Assembly: GCA_025463675.1 (NCBI GenBank)
Contig: JAODAX010000029.1
Coordinates: 62,001 to 126,000 of the forward strand
Direction: 5' to 3'
Length of the DNA stretch: 64,000 nt
Source: Naasia sp.
GTDB lineage: Bacteria > Actinomycetota > Actinomycetes > Actinomycetales > Microbacteriaceae
Part shown: positions 21,588 to 31,808 of the stretch, piece after piece
How the letters are laid out: every line of letters begins with the position of its first letter
Position numbering within the stretch: position 1 is the stretch's first letter
Position numbers and translations under genes: made by a program
The notes under the pieces: generated by a model
What the model was told of the DNA's origin: nothing
What the model saw: the letters and a program-made list of their open reading frames with translations, nothing else
The model's database searches: none

Positions 21588-22501
21588 AGCATGATGCACC
21601 GTCGCCCGCGGCGACGCCTGCGCAGTTCGACGCGACGACTCCCCTCGCCCGGGAGATTGCCGACCTCACGCGTCGGCGTCACGCGCTGCAGGTGACCAGC
21701 CTCCCCCGGCCGGTTGAGACTCGGGTGTTCACGGTCGCGAACCAGAAGGGCGGGGTCGGCAAGACGACCACCACCGTCAACCTCTCCGCTGCGCTGGCTC
21801 GATCGGGCATGCGTGTCCTGGTCATCGACCTTGACCCTCAGGGCAACGCGTCCACCGCACTCGGGGTCGAGCACCGGGCAGAGACGGCCAGCGTCTACGA
21901 CGTGATCATCGGTGAAACGGCCATGGCCGAGGTGGTGCAGTCGAGTCCGGAGTTCCCCACCCTGTTCTGCGTGCCGGCAACGATCCACCTCGCTGGTGCG
22001 GAAATCGAGCTGGTATCACTCGTTGCGCGCGAGCAGCGGCTGCGCACCGCGCTCGACGAGTTCCTGTTATCGGAGGCCGACCGCTTCGACTACGTCTTCA
22101 TCGATTGCCCCCCGTCGCTCGGCCTGCTCACCATCAACGCCTTTGTCGCGGCCCGCGAGGTGCTCATCCCCATCCAGTGCGAGTACTACGCGCTCGAAGG
22201 GCTGAGCCAACTGCTGCGCAACATCCAGTTGATCGAGCGGCACCTGAATCCGACGCTCAAGGTGTCCACCATCCTGCTCACCATGTACGACAGCCGCACC
22301 AACCTGGCCAACCAGGTGGCCCAGGATGTGCGCAACCACTTCCCGCAGGAGACCCTCGCCACGCTGATCCCGCGCTCGGTGCGGATCTCCGAGGCGCCGA
22401 GCTACGGGCAAAGCGTCATCAGCTACGACACAAATTCCGCCGGGTCGCTCTCCTACCTGGAGGCGGCCGCCGAGATCGCACACCGGGGAGCACAGATCTG
22501 A
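21581..22501 (+). CDS. parA: Chromosome partitioning ATPase ParA
   Basis: VFTVANQKGGVGKTTTTVNLSAALARSGMRVLVIDLDPQGNASTALG. Confidence 0.95.
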   Translation: MKQHDAPSPAATPAQFDATTPLAREIADLTRRRHALQVTSLPRPVETRVFTVANQKGGVGKTTTTVNLSAALARSGMRVLVIDLDPQGNASTALGVEHRAETASVYDVIIGETAMAEVVQSSPEFPTLFCVPATIHLAGAEIELVSLVAREQRLRTALDEFLLSEADRFDYVFIDCPPSLGLLTINAFVAAREVLIPIQCEYYALEGLSQLLRNIQLIERHLNPTLKVSTILLTMYDSRTNLANQVAQDVRNHFPQETLATLIPRSVRISEAPSYGQSVISYDTNSAGSLSYLEAAAEIAHRGAQI

Positions 22502-23502
22502 TGCCAGCACCGAAGAGAACCGGACTCGGCCGGGGCATCGGCGCCCTCATCCCCGTCACTGACGAGGGCGCTTCGCGCCCCGTGGACGTGTTCTTCCCGA
22601 ACGGTGGCAGCGACGGGTCCAACAGCGGATCCAGCAACGGCGGCGGTGCCCCTTCGAGCGCCGCACCGGCACCCGGCCGCCTCGTCGATGTGCCCGGAGC
22701 ACGACTCGCGAGCATCGCGCTCGATGACATCGTGCCCAACCCCCGTCAGCCCCGTACCGAGTTCGATACGGATGCGCTGGAGGAACTCGTGGTCTCCATC
22801 CGCGAGAACGGTGTGCTGCAGCCGATCGTGGTGCGCCCCGCGCCCGCCGGCTCGGCCGCGCCCTACGAACTCGTCATGGGTGAGCGCCGCCTGCGCGCCT
22901 CGAAGCGCGCCGGCCTGTCGAGCATCGCGGCCGTAGTGCGGGAGACCGAAGACGACGCGATGTTGCAGGACGCGCTGCTGGAGAACCTGAACCGGTCGCA
23001 GCTGAACCCGCTCGAGGAGGCCTCCGCCTACCAGCAGCTCCTCTCCGACTTCGGAATCACTCACGAGCAGCTGGCGACGCGGATCGGGCGGTCCCGCCCC
23101 CAGATCAGCAACACGATCCGGCTCCTGAAGCTGCCCGCCCCCGTCGCGAACCGGGTCGCCTCCGGCGTGCTCACCGCCGGCCACGCGCGAGCCATCCTGT
23201 CCCTCACCGATGAGGACGAGATGCAGCGGCTAGCGGACAAGATCGTCAACGAAGATCTGTCCGTTCGCGCCGCCGAGTCGATCGCCAGCGCCAAGTCCCC
23301 CTCGAAGCGCGCCAAGGCGTCCTCGGGCCGGCGCCACGAGCACCTCGACGACATCGCGGAGCGGCTCGGCGACCGGCTGGACACCCGCGTCAAGATCTCG
23401 CTGGGCGCAAGCAAAGGCCAGCTGGTCATCGACTTCGCGACCATCGCCGATCTCAACCGGATCCTGGGCGAGTTGGGCGACAAGGGCTTCGCCGGCAGCT
23501 GA
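22501..23502 (+). CDS. parB: Chromosome partitioning protein ParB
   Basis: KRTGLGRGIGALIP, NPRQPRTEFD, YELVMGERRLRASKRAGL, ENLNRSQLNPLEEA. Confidence 0.96.
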   Translation: MPAPKRTGLGRGIGALIPVTDEGASRPVDVFFPNGGSDGSNSGSSNGGGAPSSAAPAPGRLVDVPGARLASIALDDIVPNPRQPRTEFDTDALEELVVSIRENGVLQPIVVRPAPAGSAAPYELVMGERRLRASKRAGLSSIAAVVRETEDDAMLQDALLENLNRSQLNPLEEASAYQQLLSDFGITHEQLATRIGRSRPQISNTIRLLKLPAPVANRVASGVLTAGHARAILSLTDEDEMQRLADKIVNEDLSVRAAESIASAKSPSKRAKASSGRRHEHLDDIAERLGDRLDTRVKISLGASKGQLVIDFATIADLNRILGELGDKGFAGS

Positions 23503-23737
23503 GGATCCACGGGGAACAGGGGCGGCGGCGCAGGGACGACGCCGCGGCCAGTCGCGCAGGTGGGCAGGTCGCGTCCGCTGCCCGCTCGCTTCTTGCTGGT
23601 TCAGGAGCCGGCCGCCGCGTCCAAGCCGACTCCCGAAAAGCGCGGTTTCCCTGGTCGGCCCGTGGATTACCTTCGACGGGATGTCGGTGGTCCCCGGTAC
23701 TTTCGCGGTACCGAATCAGGGCAGGGGGTGACCATCG

Positions 23738-24100
23738 TGACGACCGATTTCTCCCCGTTCGATGGCCGTCCGACCCAGTCCGGGTGGGCGCACGCGTTGG
23801 CCGAGCTGGAGATCATCGAGGAGGTGGCGCGGTACGCGATCGCGCAGCGCTACCGGTATGTGGCGGGGGCGTGGCGGCTGTGCGCGGGCAAGGTCGGCCC
23901 AAGAACCCAAGACCGTGGCGCTCACGTGGACCTCATCCTGGGGACGGTTGACGACGACGGACCCGGCGATGGCACTACCGGGCGCGGACCCGCGCGCGGA
24001 TACCGCGGGCCAGTGGGCGTCGCCCGACGCCGGCGCTCCCAGCCCTTCTGGGAGGGCCCGATCTCGCGAGGTCCCTGTGCGGCCGTCGCAGGCGGTGTCT
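23738..24100 (+). pseudogene. Possible decayed coding remnant between parB and ddl, function unrecognised
   Basis: Protein-like segment TTDFSPFDGRPTQSGWAHALAELEIIEEVARYAIAQRYRYVAGAWRLCAGK, then low-quality translation in all frames. Confidence 0.3.
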
Positions 24101-24109
24101 CGGAACGAC

Positions 24110-24123
24110 GTTCCACGTGGAAC
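24110..24123. promoter_or_regulatory. parS-like site, perfect palindrome
   Basis: GTTCCACGTGGAAC; two symmetric differences from GTTTCACGTGAAAC. Confidence 0.78.
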
Positions 24124-24124
24124 G

Positions 24125-25099
24125 CTACGCGGGCGGCCCCTCGATTGCCGCGGTCGCCAGTGCAGAGTAAACGGCTCCTAAGTCCTCCCCGCCGGCGAGA
24201 ATTCCCTGCGGCAGCAGCGACGTCTCCGTGTACCCAGGGATGACATTGACGTCGAAGAACCAGGCAGTCCCGGCCTCATCGACCACCATGTCCACTCGCG
24301 AGACGTGCCGGAGCCCCATCGCCCGGTGGACCAGAAGGGCCAGTTCTGCGGCGGCGCCTGCCGCTGCATCGCTCAGCCGCGCCGGGGCGAAGAACCGAGT
24401 CTCCCCCGCGTTGTAGCGGGCCGCATAGTCGTAGTCGCCGCTCTCCGGCACGATCTCAACCGCCGGCAGCGCCCGCGGCCCATCGCCGGTGTCGAGGACC
24501 CCCACCGCCACCTCCGTGCCCGACACGAAGTGCTCCACAATCGCGTCGTCTCCGTACGTGTACGCATCGACCATCGCTCGCGCCAAGGCATCCGGCTCCC
24601 GGACAACGGTGACACCCTGAGCCGACCCGCCGCGCGACGGCTTCACGACCACCGGAAGCGGGAACGACGCACGAACCGCGTCGAGCACTCCGGGCGCCCC
24701 GAGCTCGCGGAACGTCTCGCGGGAGAGGGTGATGCCACGGGGCGTCACTCCCTCGGCGTTCGCGACAACCGTCTTCGCGACCGGCTTGTCCCAGGCGAGC
24801 CGCGCCGCTCGGGCGTCCGACCCCACGAAGGGAATGCCCGTGCCCTCGAGAAGACCGAGCAGGCTGCCGTCCTCCCCACTCGCACCGTGCAGAGCCGGCC
24901 ACACCACGTCGGGCGCCTCCGCGGCGAGCCCGCGGAGCAGGGAGGCGTCCGGCTCGGCGATGCGCACCCGCCAGCCACGATCGGCCAGCGCGTCCGCCAC
25001 CCGGCGGCCGGATCGGAGCGAGACGTCGCGCTCGTGGGAGATGCCTCCCGCGAGCACGAGAACGGAGCGTGCGGGTGACGAAACCACTGGCTGGGCCAC
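24125..25099 (-). CDS. ddl: D-alanine--D-alanine ligase-type ATP-grasp protein
   Basis: VLVLAGGISHERDVSLRSGRRV, ALHGASGEDGSLLGLLEGTGIPFVGS, VKPSRGGSAQGV, DVNVIPGYTETS. Confidence 0.92.
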   Translation of the reverse strand: MAQPVVSSPARSVLVLAGGISHERDVSLRSGRRVADALADRGWRVRIAEPDASLLRGLAAEAPDVVWPALHGASGEDGSLLGLLEGTGIPFVGSDARAARLAWDKPVAKTVVANAEGVTPRGITLSRETFRELGAPGVLDAVRASFPLPVVVKPSRGGSAQGVTVVREPDALARAMVDAYTYGDDAIVEHFVSGTEVAVGVLDTGDGPRALPAVEIVPESGDYDYAARYNAGETRFFAPARLSDAAAGAAAELALLVHRAMGLRHVSRVDMVVDEAGTAWFFDVNVIPGYTETSLLPQGILAGGEDLGAVYSALATAAIEGPPA

Positions 25100-25113
25100 G
25101 ATCTTCCTTCCGA

Positions 25114-26430
25114 TCAGCCGATGTCCGGCGGTGGACTGCTGAAGCGGCGGTCGTGCCGGGGAGCGTGCAACGGACCGGTGCCGGAGAAGGTGGACAGCAG
25201 GTCCAGCTCCCCCCCGATCACGCCGGCCAGACGCCGGATCCCGAGGCGGATGTTGTCCGGTGTCGGGTGGCAGAAGGACAGCCGCAGGTGGTCGGCGCCA
25301 CTGCCATCAGCGAAGAACGCGGTCCCAGGGGTGTAGGCGACCAGCTCCGACACGGCACGCGGGAGCATCTGCTTCGCGTCCAGCTCCGGGGGCAGCGACA
25401 CCCACACGTAAAAGCCACCGTTCGGGACGGTCCAGCTCAGCTCCGGCAGGTGCTCCCCCAGCCCGGTGAGCATGGCGTCCCGACGCTCCTGGTAGACCCC
25501 CCGGAAGATCGCGATCTGTCCCCGCCAGTCCGCCGTCGACAGGTATTCGGTCACCACGAGCTGGGAGAAGGCGCTCGGCGAGAGGATGGCCGACTCCGCA
25601 GCGAGCACCAGCTTCTCGCGGACCGCATGCGGGGCCAGCGCCCAGCCCACCCGGAAGCCGGGAGCCAAGGTCTTGGAGAACGAGCCGAGGTAGACCACGC
25701 CCTCCGGGTTCAGCGTGCGCAACGGCGGCGGCGGCGGGTTCTCGAACCACAAAAGCCCATACGGATTGTCCTCCACGATGAGCACTCCGGCCTCGCGGCA
25801 GATGTCGACTATCTCCGGTCGGCGCTCAGCGGCCAGCGTGACCCCGGCGGGATTATGGAAGTCCGGCACCGTGTACAGGAACTTGATGGTGCGGCCCGCG
25901 GACCGCTCCGCGCGGATCGCCTCCCGGAGGGCCTCGGGAACCAGCCCGTTCGCGTCGGTCGCAACGTGCACCGTCCGCGCCTGGTACGAGCGGAAGACGC
26001 CGATCGCCCCCACATAGCTCGGCGCCTCCGCGAGCACAACGTCACCAGGATCGAGGAAGAGCTTTGCTACGAGGTCGATGGCCTGCTGCGAACCGGTGGT
26101 CGTGACAACATCATCGGCGCTCGCCCGAATGCCCTCCTCCGCCATCACCTCGAGGATGCGCTCGCGCAGAGCGGGACTGCCCTGGCCGGAGCCGTATTGC
26201 AGCGCCACATCCCCCCGCGTGCTCAGCACGCGTTCGAAGGACGCCTTGATCAGGTCCTTCGGCAGAGCTGTGACGTACGGCATGCCCCCGGCGAGTGATA
26301 CCACTTCGGGTCGCGACGCCACCGCGAACAGTGCGCGGACCTCCGATGCTGCGAGGCCGCTCGTGCGCTCGGCGTACTGGCCGTACCACGGGTCGAGGTT
26401 CGTTCCCCCCGGGCCGTTCGTTCCTGACAC
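25114..26430 (-). CDS. PLP-dependent aminotransferase, class I/II
   Basis: VSLAGGMPYVTALPKDLI, YGSGQGSPALRERI, VEDNPYGLLWF, YLGSFSKTLAPGFRVGW; GTG start inferred. Confidence 0.92.
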   Translation of the reverse strand: MSGTNGPGGTNLDPWYGQYAERTSGLAASEVRALFAVASRPEVVSLAGGMPYVTALPKDLIKASFERVLSTRGDVALQYGSGQGSPALRERILEVMAEEGIRASADDVVTTTGSQQAIDLVAKLFLDPGDVVLAEAPSYVGAIGVFRSYQARTVHVATDANGLVPEALREAIRAERSAGRTIKFLYTVPDFHNPAGVTLAAERRPEIVDICREAGVLIVEDNPYGLLWFENPPPPPLRTLNPEGVVYLGSFSKTLAPGFRVGWALAPHAVREKLVLAAESAILSPSAFSQLVVTEYLSTADWRGQIAIFRGVYQERRDAMLTGLGEHLPELSWTVPNGGFYVWVSLPPELDAKQMLPRAVSELVAYTPGTAFFADGSGADHLRLSFCHPTPDNIRLGIRRLAGVIGGELDLLSTFSGTGPLHAPRHDRRFSSPPPDIG

Positions 26431-26471
26431 TGGTCCACCTCCGGCGCTGACCGCGCAATCCCACCTTACTG

Positions 26472-26512
26472 AGGGCAAAAAGAAGAGACCCGCCCGGCGT
26501 GTGCCGAGCGGG
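26472..26512 (-). terminator. Rho-independent terminator of trxA
   Basis: On the minus strand: cccgctcggc-acac-gccgggcggg followed by tctcttctttttg. Confidence 0.8.
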
Positions 26513-26532
26513 CCCCGAAAAGGCGTCCTCGC

Positions 26533-26859
26533 TCAGGCGAGGAATGCTGCGAGCTCCGCCTCCAGGGCGGGCTTCGGCTTCGCGCCGATGACGCTCTTTA
26601 CGACCTCGCCGCCGCGGTACACCTTCATCGCGGGGATCGACGTGATGTGGTACTTCGCCGCCGTCTCGGGGTTCTCGTCCACGTTGAGCTTCACGATCTC
26701 GATCTTCTCGCCGTTCTCCGACGCGATCTGCTCGAGCACCGGGCCCACGGCGCGGCACGGTGCGCACCACTCGGCCCAGAAGTCGACGAGGACGGGCTTG
26801 TCCGAGTCGAGCACGTCGCGCTGGAACGTCGCGTCGGTGACCTGCTTGAGGTTGCCCAT
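26533..26859 (-). CDS. trxA: Thioredoxin
   Basis: VLVDFWAEWCAPCRAVGPVLEQIA. Confidence 0.97.
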   Translation of the reverse strand: MGNLKQVTDATFQRDVLDSDKPVLVDFWAEWCAPCRAVGPVLEQIASENGEKIEIVKLNVDENPETAAKYHITSIPAMKVYRGGEVVKSVIGAKPKPALEAELAAFLA

Positions 26860-26938
26860 GTAGTTGTTCTCCTTGATTGATCGTGCGCCAGTGTAGTGAC
26901 GCGGGGTCGGATGTCCCGAAAGGACGGGTCCAGTCGGG

Positions 26939-27970
26939 TCAGGCCTGACCGACGAGCTCGCCGTCGGCGTCCACCGTGCTGCCGGCGACCGGGGCGGATC
27001 CCGGCTCGACCGAGCCGGTGGCGGACTCGAGCACGTCAGCGGGGAGCGACGCGAGGAAGTGCTCGGCGTCGAGCGCCGCGACGGTGCCGGAGCCGGCTGC
27101 GGTGACCGCCTGGCGGTAGGTCGGGTCGATCACGTCACCGGCCGCGAAGACGCCGGACAGGTTGGTGCGGGAGCTGCGCCCGTCGACCGCGAGGGTGCCC
27201 TCCACGGTCAGCTCGAGCTGCTTGTGGAAGAGGTGCACGCGCGGGTCGTTACCGACAGCGATGAACAGGCCGGTGAGCTCCAGGCCGCGCTCGGCGCCCG
27301 TCACCGTGTCGCGCAGCGTGATGCCGGTTACGCCGGTCGTCTCGGGGTCGCCCGCGATCGACGCGACCTCGCTGTTCCAGAGGAACTCGATCTTCGGGTT
27401 GTCGAATGCGCGCTGCTGCATGATCTTCGACGCACGGAGGGTGTCGCGGCGGTGGATGAGGTACACCTTGTCGGCGAACCGGGTGAGGAAGTTGGCCTCC
27501 TCCATCGCGGAGTCGCCGCCGCCCACCACGGCCACCGTCTTCTTGCGGAAGAATGCCCCGTCGCAGGTGGCGCACCAGGAGACGCCGTAGCCGCTGAGGC
27601 GGTCCTCCTCGGGCAGGCCGAGCTTGCGGTACGCGGAGCCGGTGGCGACGATCACGGAGAGCGCCTCGTGAACCGTGCCCGAGCCGAGGGTGACCCGCTT
27701 GACCTCACCGGTGAGGTCCACGGAGGTCACGTCGTCGTAGACGACCTCGGTGCCGAAGCGCTCCGCCTGAGCGCGCATCTTCTCCATCAGGTCCGGGCCC
27801 ATGATGCCATCGGGGAAGCCGGGGAAGTTCTCCACGTCGGTGGTGTTCATCAGCTCACCGCCCGCCTCGACTGAGCTGGCGATCAGCAGGGGCTGCAGCT
27901 CGGCGCGTGCCGCGTAGACGGCGGCGGTGTACCCGGCGGGACCGGATCCGATGATGATCATCTGACGCAC
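26939..27970 (-). CDS. trxB: Thioredoxin-disulfide reductase
   Basis: IIGSGPAGYTAAVYAARAEL, WCATCDGAFFRKKTVAVVGGGDSAMEEA, GVFAAGDVIDPTYRQAVTAAGSG. Confidence 0.97.
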   Translation of the reverse strand: MRQMIIIGSGPAGYTAAVYAARAELQPLLIASSVEAGGELMNTTDVENFPGFPDGIMGPDLMEKMRAQAERFGTEVVYDDVTSVDLTGEVKRVTLGSGTVHEALSVIVATGSAYRKLGLPEEDRLSGYGVSWCATCDGAFFRKKTVAVVGGGDSAMEEANFLTRFADKVYLIHRRDTLRASKIMQQRAFDNPKIEFLWNSEVASIAGDPETTGVTGITLRDTVTGAERGLELTGLFIAVGNDPRVHLFHKQLELTVEGTLAVDGRSSRTNLSGVFAAGDVIDPTYRQAVTAAGSGTVAALDAEHFLASLPADVLESATGSVEPGSAPVAGSTVDADGELVGQA

Positions 27971-28062
27971 TGAGACTCCTCGGTTCGAGCGCGTAACGGG
28001 CGTCCCGTCGCGCTACCGGAAGAACACATAGTAGCCGCGGGCTATTCCGTGGCCTTCCGCCG

Positions 28063-29673
28063 TCAGCCGCGTTTCCAGCGCCGCAGCAGCGGCGCGGACA
28101 CGGTGCGCAGGTCGGGTGAGCCCAGCAGGGCGAGCGCGGCGACGTAGACGACGCTGATCGCTCCCCCGAGCACGGCGATCGACGCCACGGCGGGCATGAT
28201 TCCGGACATCGCGAAACCGTCCGGGTCCGCTCCGCCGAGCAGGACCAGCACGCCCGCTCCGGCGGCGCCCGCCGGCACGATCGCGACCAGATCGCGGGCC
28301 AGCTCACGGCCCACCCGGGTCGCGGAACCCGGGCCGACCTTGCGTGCGAGGAGCGCCGCAGCGACGGCGAGTTGGATGACCCCGGCGGCGGAGATCACGA
28401 GCGCGATCCCCAGCGCGATGCTCTCCCGCGGCAGGAAGGAGCAGGCGAGGATGCCGATGACGACAAGGACCGCCTGCACGAGCGTGAAGGCGAACGGGGT
28501 GCGGGTGTCGCCCAGCGCGTAGAACGTGCGCTGTAGGACGAACAGCAGCCCGAAGGGCACCAGCCCGAGCGCATACGCGGAGATGACCGCCGCCATCTCG
28601 CCCGCGTCTGAGCCGCCCTCGAAGACGCGGGCGAAAGGCGCAGCCGTGACGAGCAGCACCGCGGTCGCGAGCACCATGGCGAGGGCGATGGCGCGGAGGG
28701 CGACGCTCACGTCCCGCTTCAGGGCGGGCACGTCGGAGCGCGCCGCGTGCTCGGCCATCCCGGTGTAGAAGACCGTGACGAGCGAGACGGTGATCACCGA
28801 GTGCGGGAGCATGAAGATGAGCCAGGCGTTGCTCAGCGCGAGCGGCCCGGCACCCGCACCGGAGGCCTGGAGGGCGACGTTCGTCTGGACGAAGCCGGCC
28901 GCCTGGCCGAGCAGCAGCATCGCGAACGTCCAGCCGGCCGCCTTGCCCGCGACGCTGAGCCCGACGCCCCGCCAGGAGAAATCGGGGCGGAAGCGCAGGC
29001 CGACCCGGCGCCAGAAGAAGAACAGCAGCAGGCCCTGGGCGGCGATGCCGAGCGTGTTGCCGCCCGCGAAGAGGGCGATCATCGGCGCCGACCAGTCGCC
29101 GAACGTCCGGTCCGGGTCCGCGCCGTAGATGGTGAGGAAGGCCAGCACCGAGGCGATGCCGACGATGTTGTTCGCGACCGGCGCCCAGGTGAACGGGCCG
29201 AACGCACGCCGGGCGTTGAGCACCTCACCGAGCAGCGCGTACATGCCGAGGAAGAAGATCTGCGGGAGGCACCAGAAGGCGAACGCGGTTGCGAGGTCCC
29301 GGTCCGGGGCGTCGCCGCTCGAGATGGTGAACAGCCCCACCAGCAGCGGCGCCGCCAGGGTGGCGACGATCGCGACGCCCGCGAACACGGTGAGCCCCAG
29401 GGTGACCAGCTTGTTGACGTAGCCGCTGCCGCCGTCCGGCGAGCTGCTCGCCCGCACGATCTGCGGCACGAGGACGGCCGAGAGCAGGCCGCCGCCGATG
29501 ACGGCGTAGATGCTGTTCGGCACGATCGTCGCCACGGCGAACGCGTCGCCGCTGGTGCTCTTCACGACCCCGCCGAGCGCCTGCGCGATGGCGATCGCCT
29601 TGACGAAGCCGAGCAGCCGGGACACGACGGTGCCCGATGCGAGGAGTGCGCTCGCGCGCCCGACCCCGCTCAC
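28063..29673 (-). CDS. murJ: Lipid II flippase MurJ-like membrane protein
   Basis: SGTVVSRLLGFVKAIAIAQALG, many TM helices; next to trxAB as is common in actinobacteria. Confidence 0.93.
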   Translation of the reverse strand: MSGVGRASALLASGTVVSRLLGFVKAIAIAQALGGVVKSTSGDAFAVATIVPNSIYAVIGGGLLSAVLVPQIVRASSSPDGGSGYVNKLVTLGLTVFAGVAIVATLAAPLLVGLFTISSGDAPDRDLATAFAFWCLPQIFFLGMYALLGEVLNARRAFGPFTWAPVANNIVGIASVLAFLTIYGADPDRTFGDWSAPMIALFAGGNTLGIAAQGLLLFFFWRRVGLRFRPDFSWRGVGLSVAGKAAGWTFAMLLLGQAAGFVQTNVALQASGAGAGPLALSNAWLIFMLPHSVITVSLVTVFYTGMAEHAARSDVPALKRDVSVALRAIALAMVLATAVLLVTAAPFARVFEGGSDAGEMAAVISAYALGLVPFGLLFVLQRTFYALGDTRTPFAFTLVQAVLVVIGILACSFLPRESIALGIALVISAAGVIQLAVAAALLARKVGPGSATRVGRELARDLVAIVPAGAAGAGVLVLLGGADPDGFAMSGIMPAVASIAVLGGAISVVYVAALALLGSPDLRTVSAPLLRRWKRG

Positions 29674-31808
29674 GCGGCGGTCCCGGTGTCCTTGCGCCGT
29701 TTGCGGACGTTGCGGAACAGCCCGAAACCGAACAGGCCCGCCACCAGGACGCCGATCACGATGAGGCCGACCGTCTCCCACTCCGCCTGCACGTCGAGCA
29801 GCAGCCGCGCAGGGGCACCCACCGGCACCCCGTTGACCGGGTTCGTGGCCTGGACGTCGAGGGCGACCCGGCCGTTAGCGATCGTCTCAGCCGGCATGTT
29901 GACGCGCACGATGGAAGCCGCAGCGATGGTCGCGGTGACGTCCTCAACCAGGAGCCGGCCGTTGCTCGGGCGGCCGCTGAAGGCGAGGGTGACCGGGTAG
30001 TCGAGGTCGTTCTCGACGTAGAAGGGCACCTCGACGAAGGCCCCGGGCGCGAAGATGTCGCTCGAGGTGATGGTCACCGAGTTCAGGACCTCCTCGAACC
30101 GCTTGCGGAGGTCGGCGGCCGCCGTCGCCCACGGCTCGGGCAGCTTGACCCACTGGGCCGACAGCAGGGCCAGCAGCCGCAGCCGCTCCCGGCCAGTGAG
30201 CAGCTCGGGACGCTCGATCACCGTGGCGAAGTCGGCGATGGCCCGGTCCGCGGCCAGCAGCTCGCCGACCGTCCCCGCGCGCGGGTCGGCGCCTGCGCCC
30301 TCCCGCAGCGGGAGCTCGGTGGCCGGCTGCCCCAGGCTCTCCAGGGCCTGGGCGGCCACCCAGGGCAGCGACCGGAGGCCGGTGAGGGCGGAGAGCAGGT
30401 TCTCGGTGGAGGTGGGCACCGAGCGGTCGAGCGCAACCACGAGCGGGCCGGCCGCATCGGCTGCGCTGGCCGCGAGGAGTGCGGTCGTGTCCGCGAGGGA
30501 ACGGCGTCCCTCCGCCTCCCCCGCCGCGAAGGCGGCGCCGGAGAGGGCTTCCGACAGCGTGGTGTCGATCACGATGGCGCTGCCGCCGTCGACGGTCACG
30601 GTGGCCGGCGGCACGACCGGTGCGTCGACCGACGCCGAGGGGACGAGGAAGCGGCTGTACCCGGATGCCGCCCAGTACGCGGCGTCGCCGGTGGTCACCG
30701 TGGTCGGCCACACCAGGTCGGTGAAGTCGTACTCCCAGTCGAGGAGATCTTCGCTGGTCGGCACACCGGTGGTCGGGGCGGTGGGAGCCGGTGTCGGCGT
30801 CGCCGGAGACGGAGCGGTCGGCGTCGCTCCCCCGACGGCTGTTCCGCCTGCCGTTCCGTCCCCCGCGACCCCATCAGCGCCGGTTCCGTCGGCGCCGCCC
30901 AGGTCGGTGCCGTCCGGGAAGTTCGCGGGGTCGATGGAGGACTCGAACGAGATCGGCGCCAGCAGCGCGGGCGCACCGGCCGCGCGCTGCAGGGACGGGT
31001 CGGCGTCGGCGTACTGCAGGGGGAAGACGGTGTTGTCCGCGGCGCGCAGGCGCCGGAGCCAGCCGACCGCGCTGTCCGGCGCTGTGCTGCCGAGCGCGCG
31101 GATCGACGCGGGTATGCGCGGGTCGAGCGCGAGAACCGCTGGCGTGCCGAGCGCGGCGTCGAGCTTCCGCTGCAGGTTCCCGTTCGGCGATGTGTAGGCC
31201 TCGAGCTCGCTCGCGTCGAGGAGGCCGGCGTCGCCTGGCGGCGTGCTGAGAGGTATCACCGTCACCAGGCCCACGGCCGCCGGGGCGGGGCCCTCCTCCC
31301 AGACGAAGCCCGAGGCGGATCCCGCGACGGTCTCGCCACCTGCGCGAAGCTCCGCGGTCAGCAGGTGCGCCCCCCAGCCGGTGCCCGTCAGCAGTGCGTC
31401 GACTTCCGGAGCGGCCAGCCCGAAGGCGACGGGGGTGCCCGTGCCGGCCGGCAAGCCCGGCAGCGGGACGGTCCCCAGCTCCACGGTGTCGATGTCGTCG
31501 GCGCCGGATGCCTGCAGCCCGCGCTCGAGGTCGGCGCGCTCCAGTGCCGTGCCCGAGACGCGCAGGACCAGCTGGCCGGCGGGCAGGGCGCTGTCGCCGC
31601 GGTTCACCACGGATCCGGTGACCGAGATCCCCTCCCCCGGGCGCACGACGGCTGGGGAGACGGCCACGGTGATCGCGGCCGCCGTTGCTGCGGATTCCGC
31701 CGTCGCCGCCAGCGGCGGCGCCGTGGCGAAAACCGGGAACGCTCCGGGAACGGCGAGTGCGGGCAGAACACCGAGCACCGCCGCGAGCAGAGCTCCGGCC
31801 GCTCGCAT
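29670..31808 (-). CDS. DUF6049-like secreted/membrane protein
   Basis: N-terminal signal peptide, C-terminal TM plus basic tail (FRNVRKRRKDTGTAA), position between murJ and the CCA enzyme. Confidence 0.8.
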   Translation of the reverse strand: MRAAGALLAAVLGVLPALAVPGAFPVFATAPPLAATAESAATAAAITVAVSPAVVRPGEGISVTGSVVNRGDSALPAGQLVLRVSGTALERADLERGLQASGADDIDTVELGTVPLPGLPAGTGTPVAFGLAAPEVDALLTGTGWGAHLLTAELRAGGETVAGSASGFVWEEGPAPAAVGLVTVIPLSTPPGDAGLLDASELEAYTSPNGNLQRKLDAALGTPAVLALDPRIPASIRALGSTAPDSAVGWLRRLRAADNTVFPLQYADADPSLQRAAGAPALLAPISFESSIDPANFPDGTDLGGADGTGADGVAGDGTAGGTAVGGATPTAPSPATPTPAPTAPTTGVPTSEDLLDWEYDFTDLVWPTTVTTGDAAYWAASGYSRFLVPSASVDAPVVPPATVTVDGGSAIVIDTTLSEALSGAAFAAGEAEGRRSLADTTALLAASAADAAGPLVVALDRSVPTSTENLLSALTGLRSLPWVAAQALESLGQPATELPLREGAGADPRAGTVGELLAADRAIADFATVIERPELLTGRERLRLLALLSAQWVKLPEPWATAAADLRKRFEEVLNSVTITSSDIFAPGAFVEVPFYVENDLDYPVTLAFSGRPSNGRLLVEDVTATIAAASIVRVNMPAETIANGRVALDVQATNPVNGVPVGAPARLLLDVQAEWETVGLIVIGVLVAGLFGFGLFRNVRKRRKDTGTAA

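Noticed and set aside
23922-23931. Another CACGTG motif as parS
   Set aside because: cTCACGTGGAC lacks the flanking palindrome bases needed for parS.
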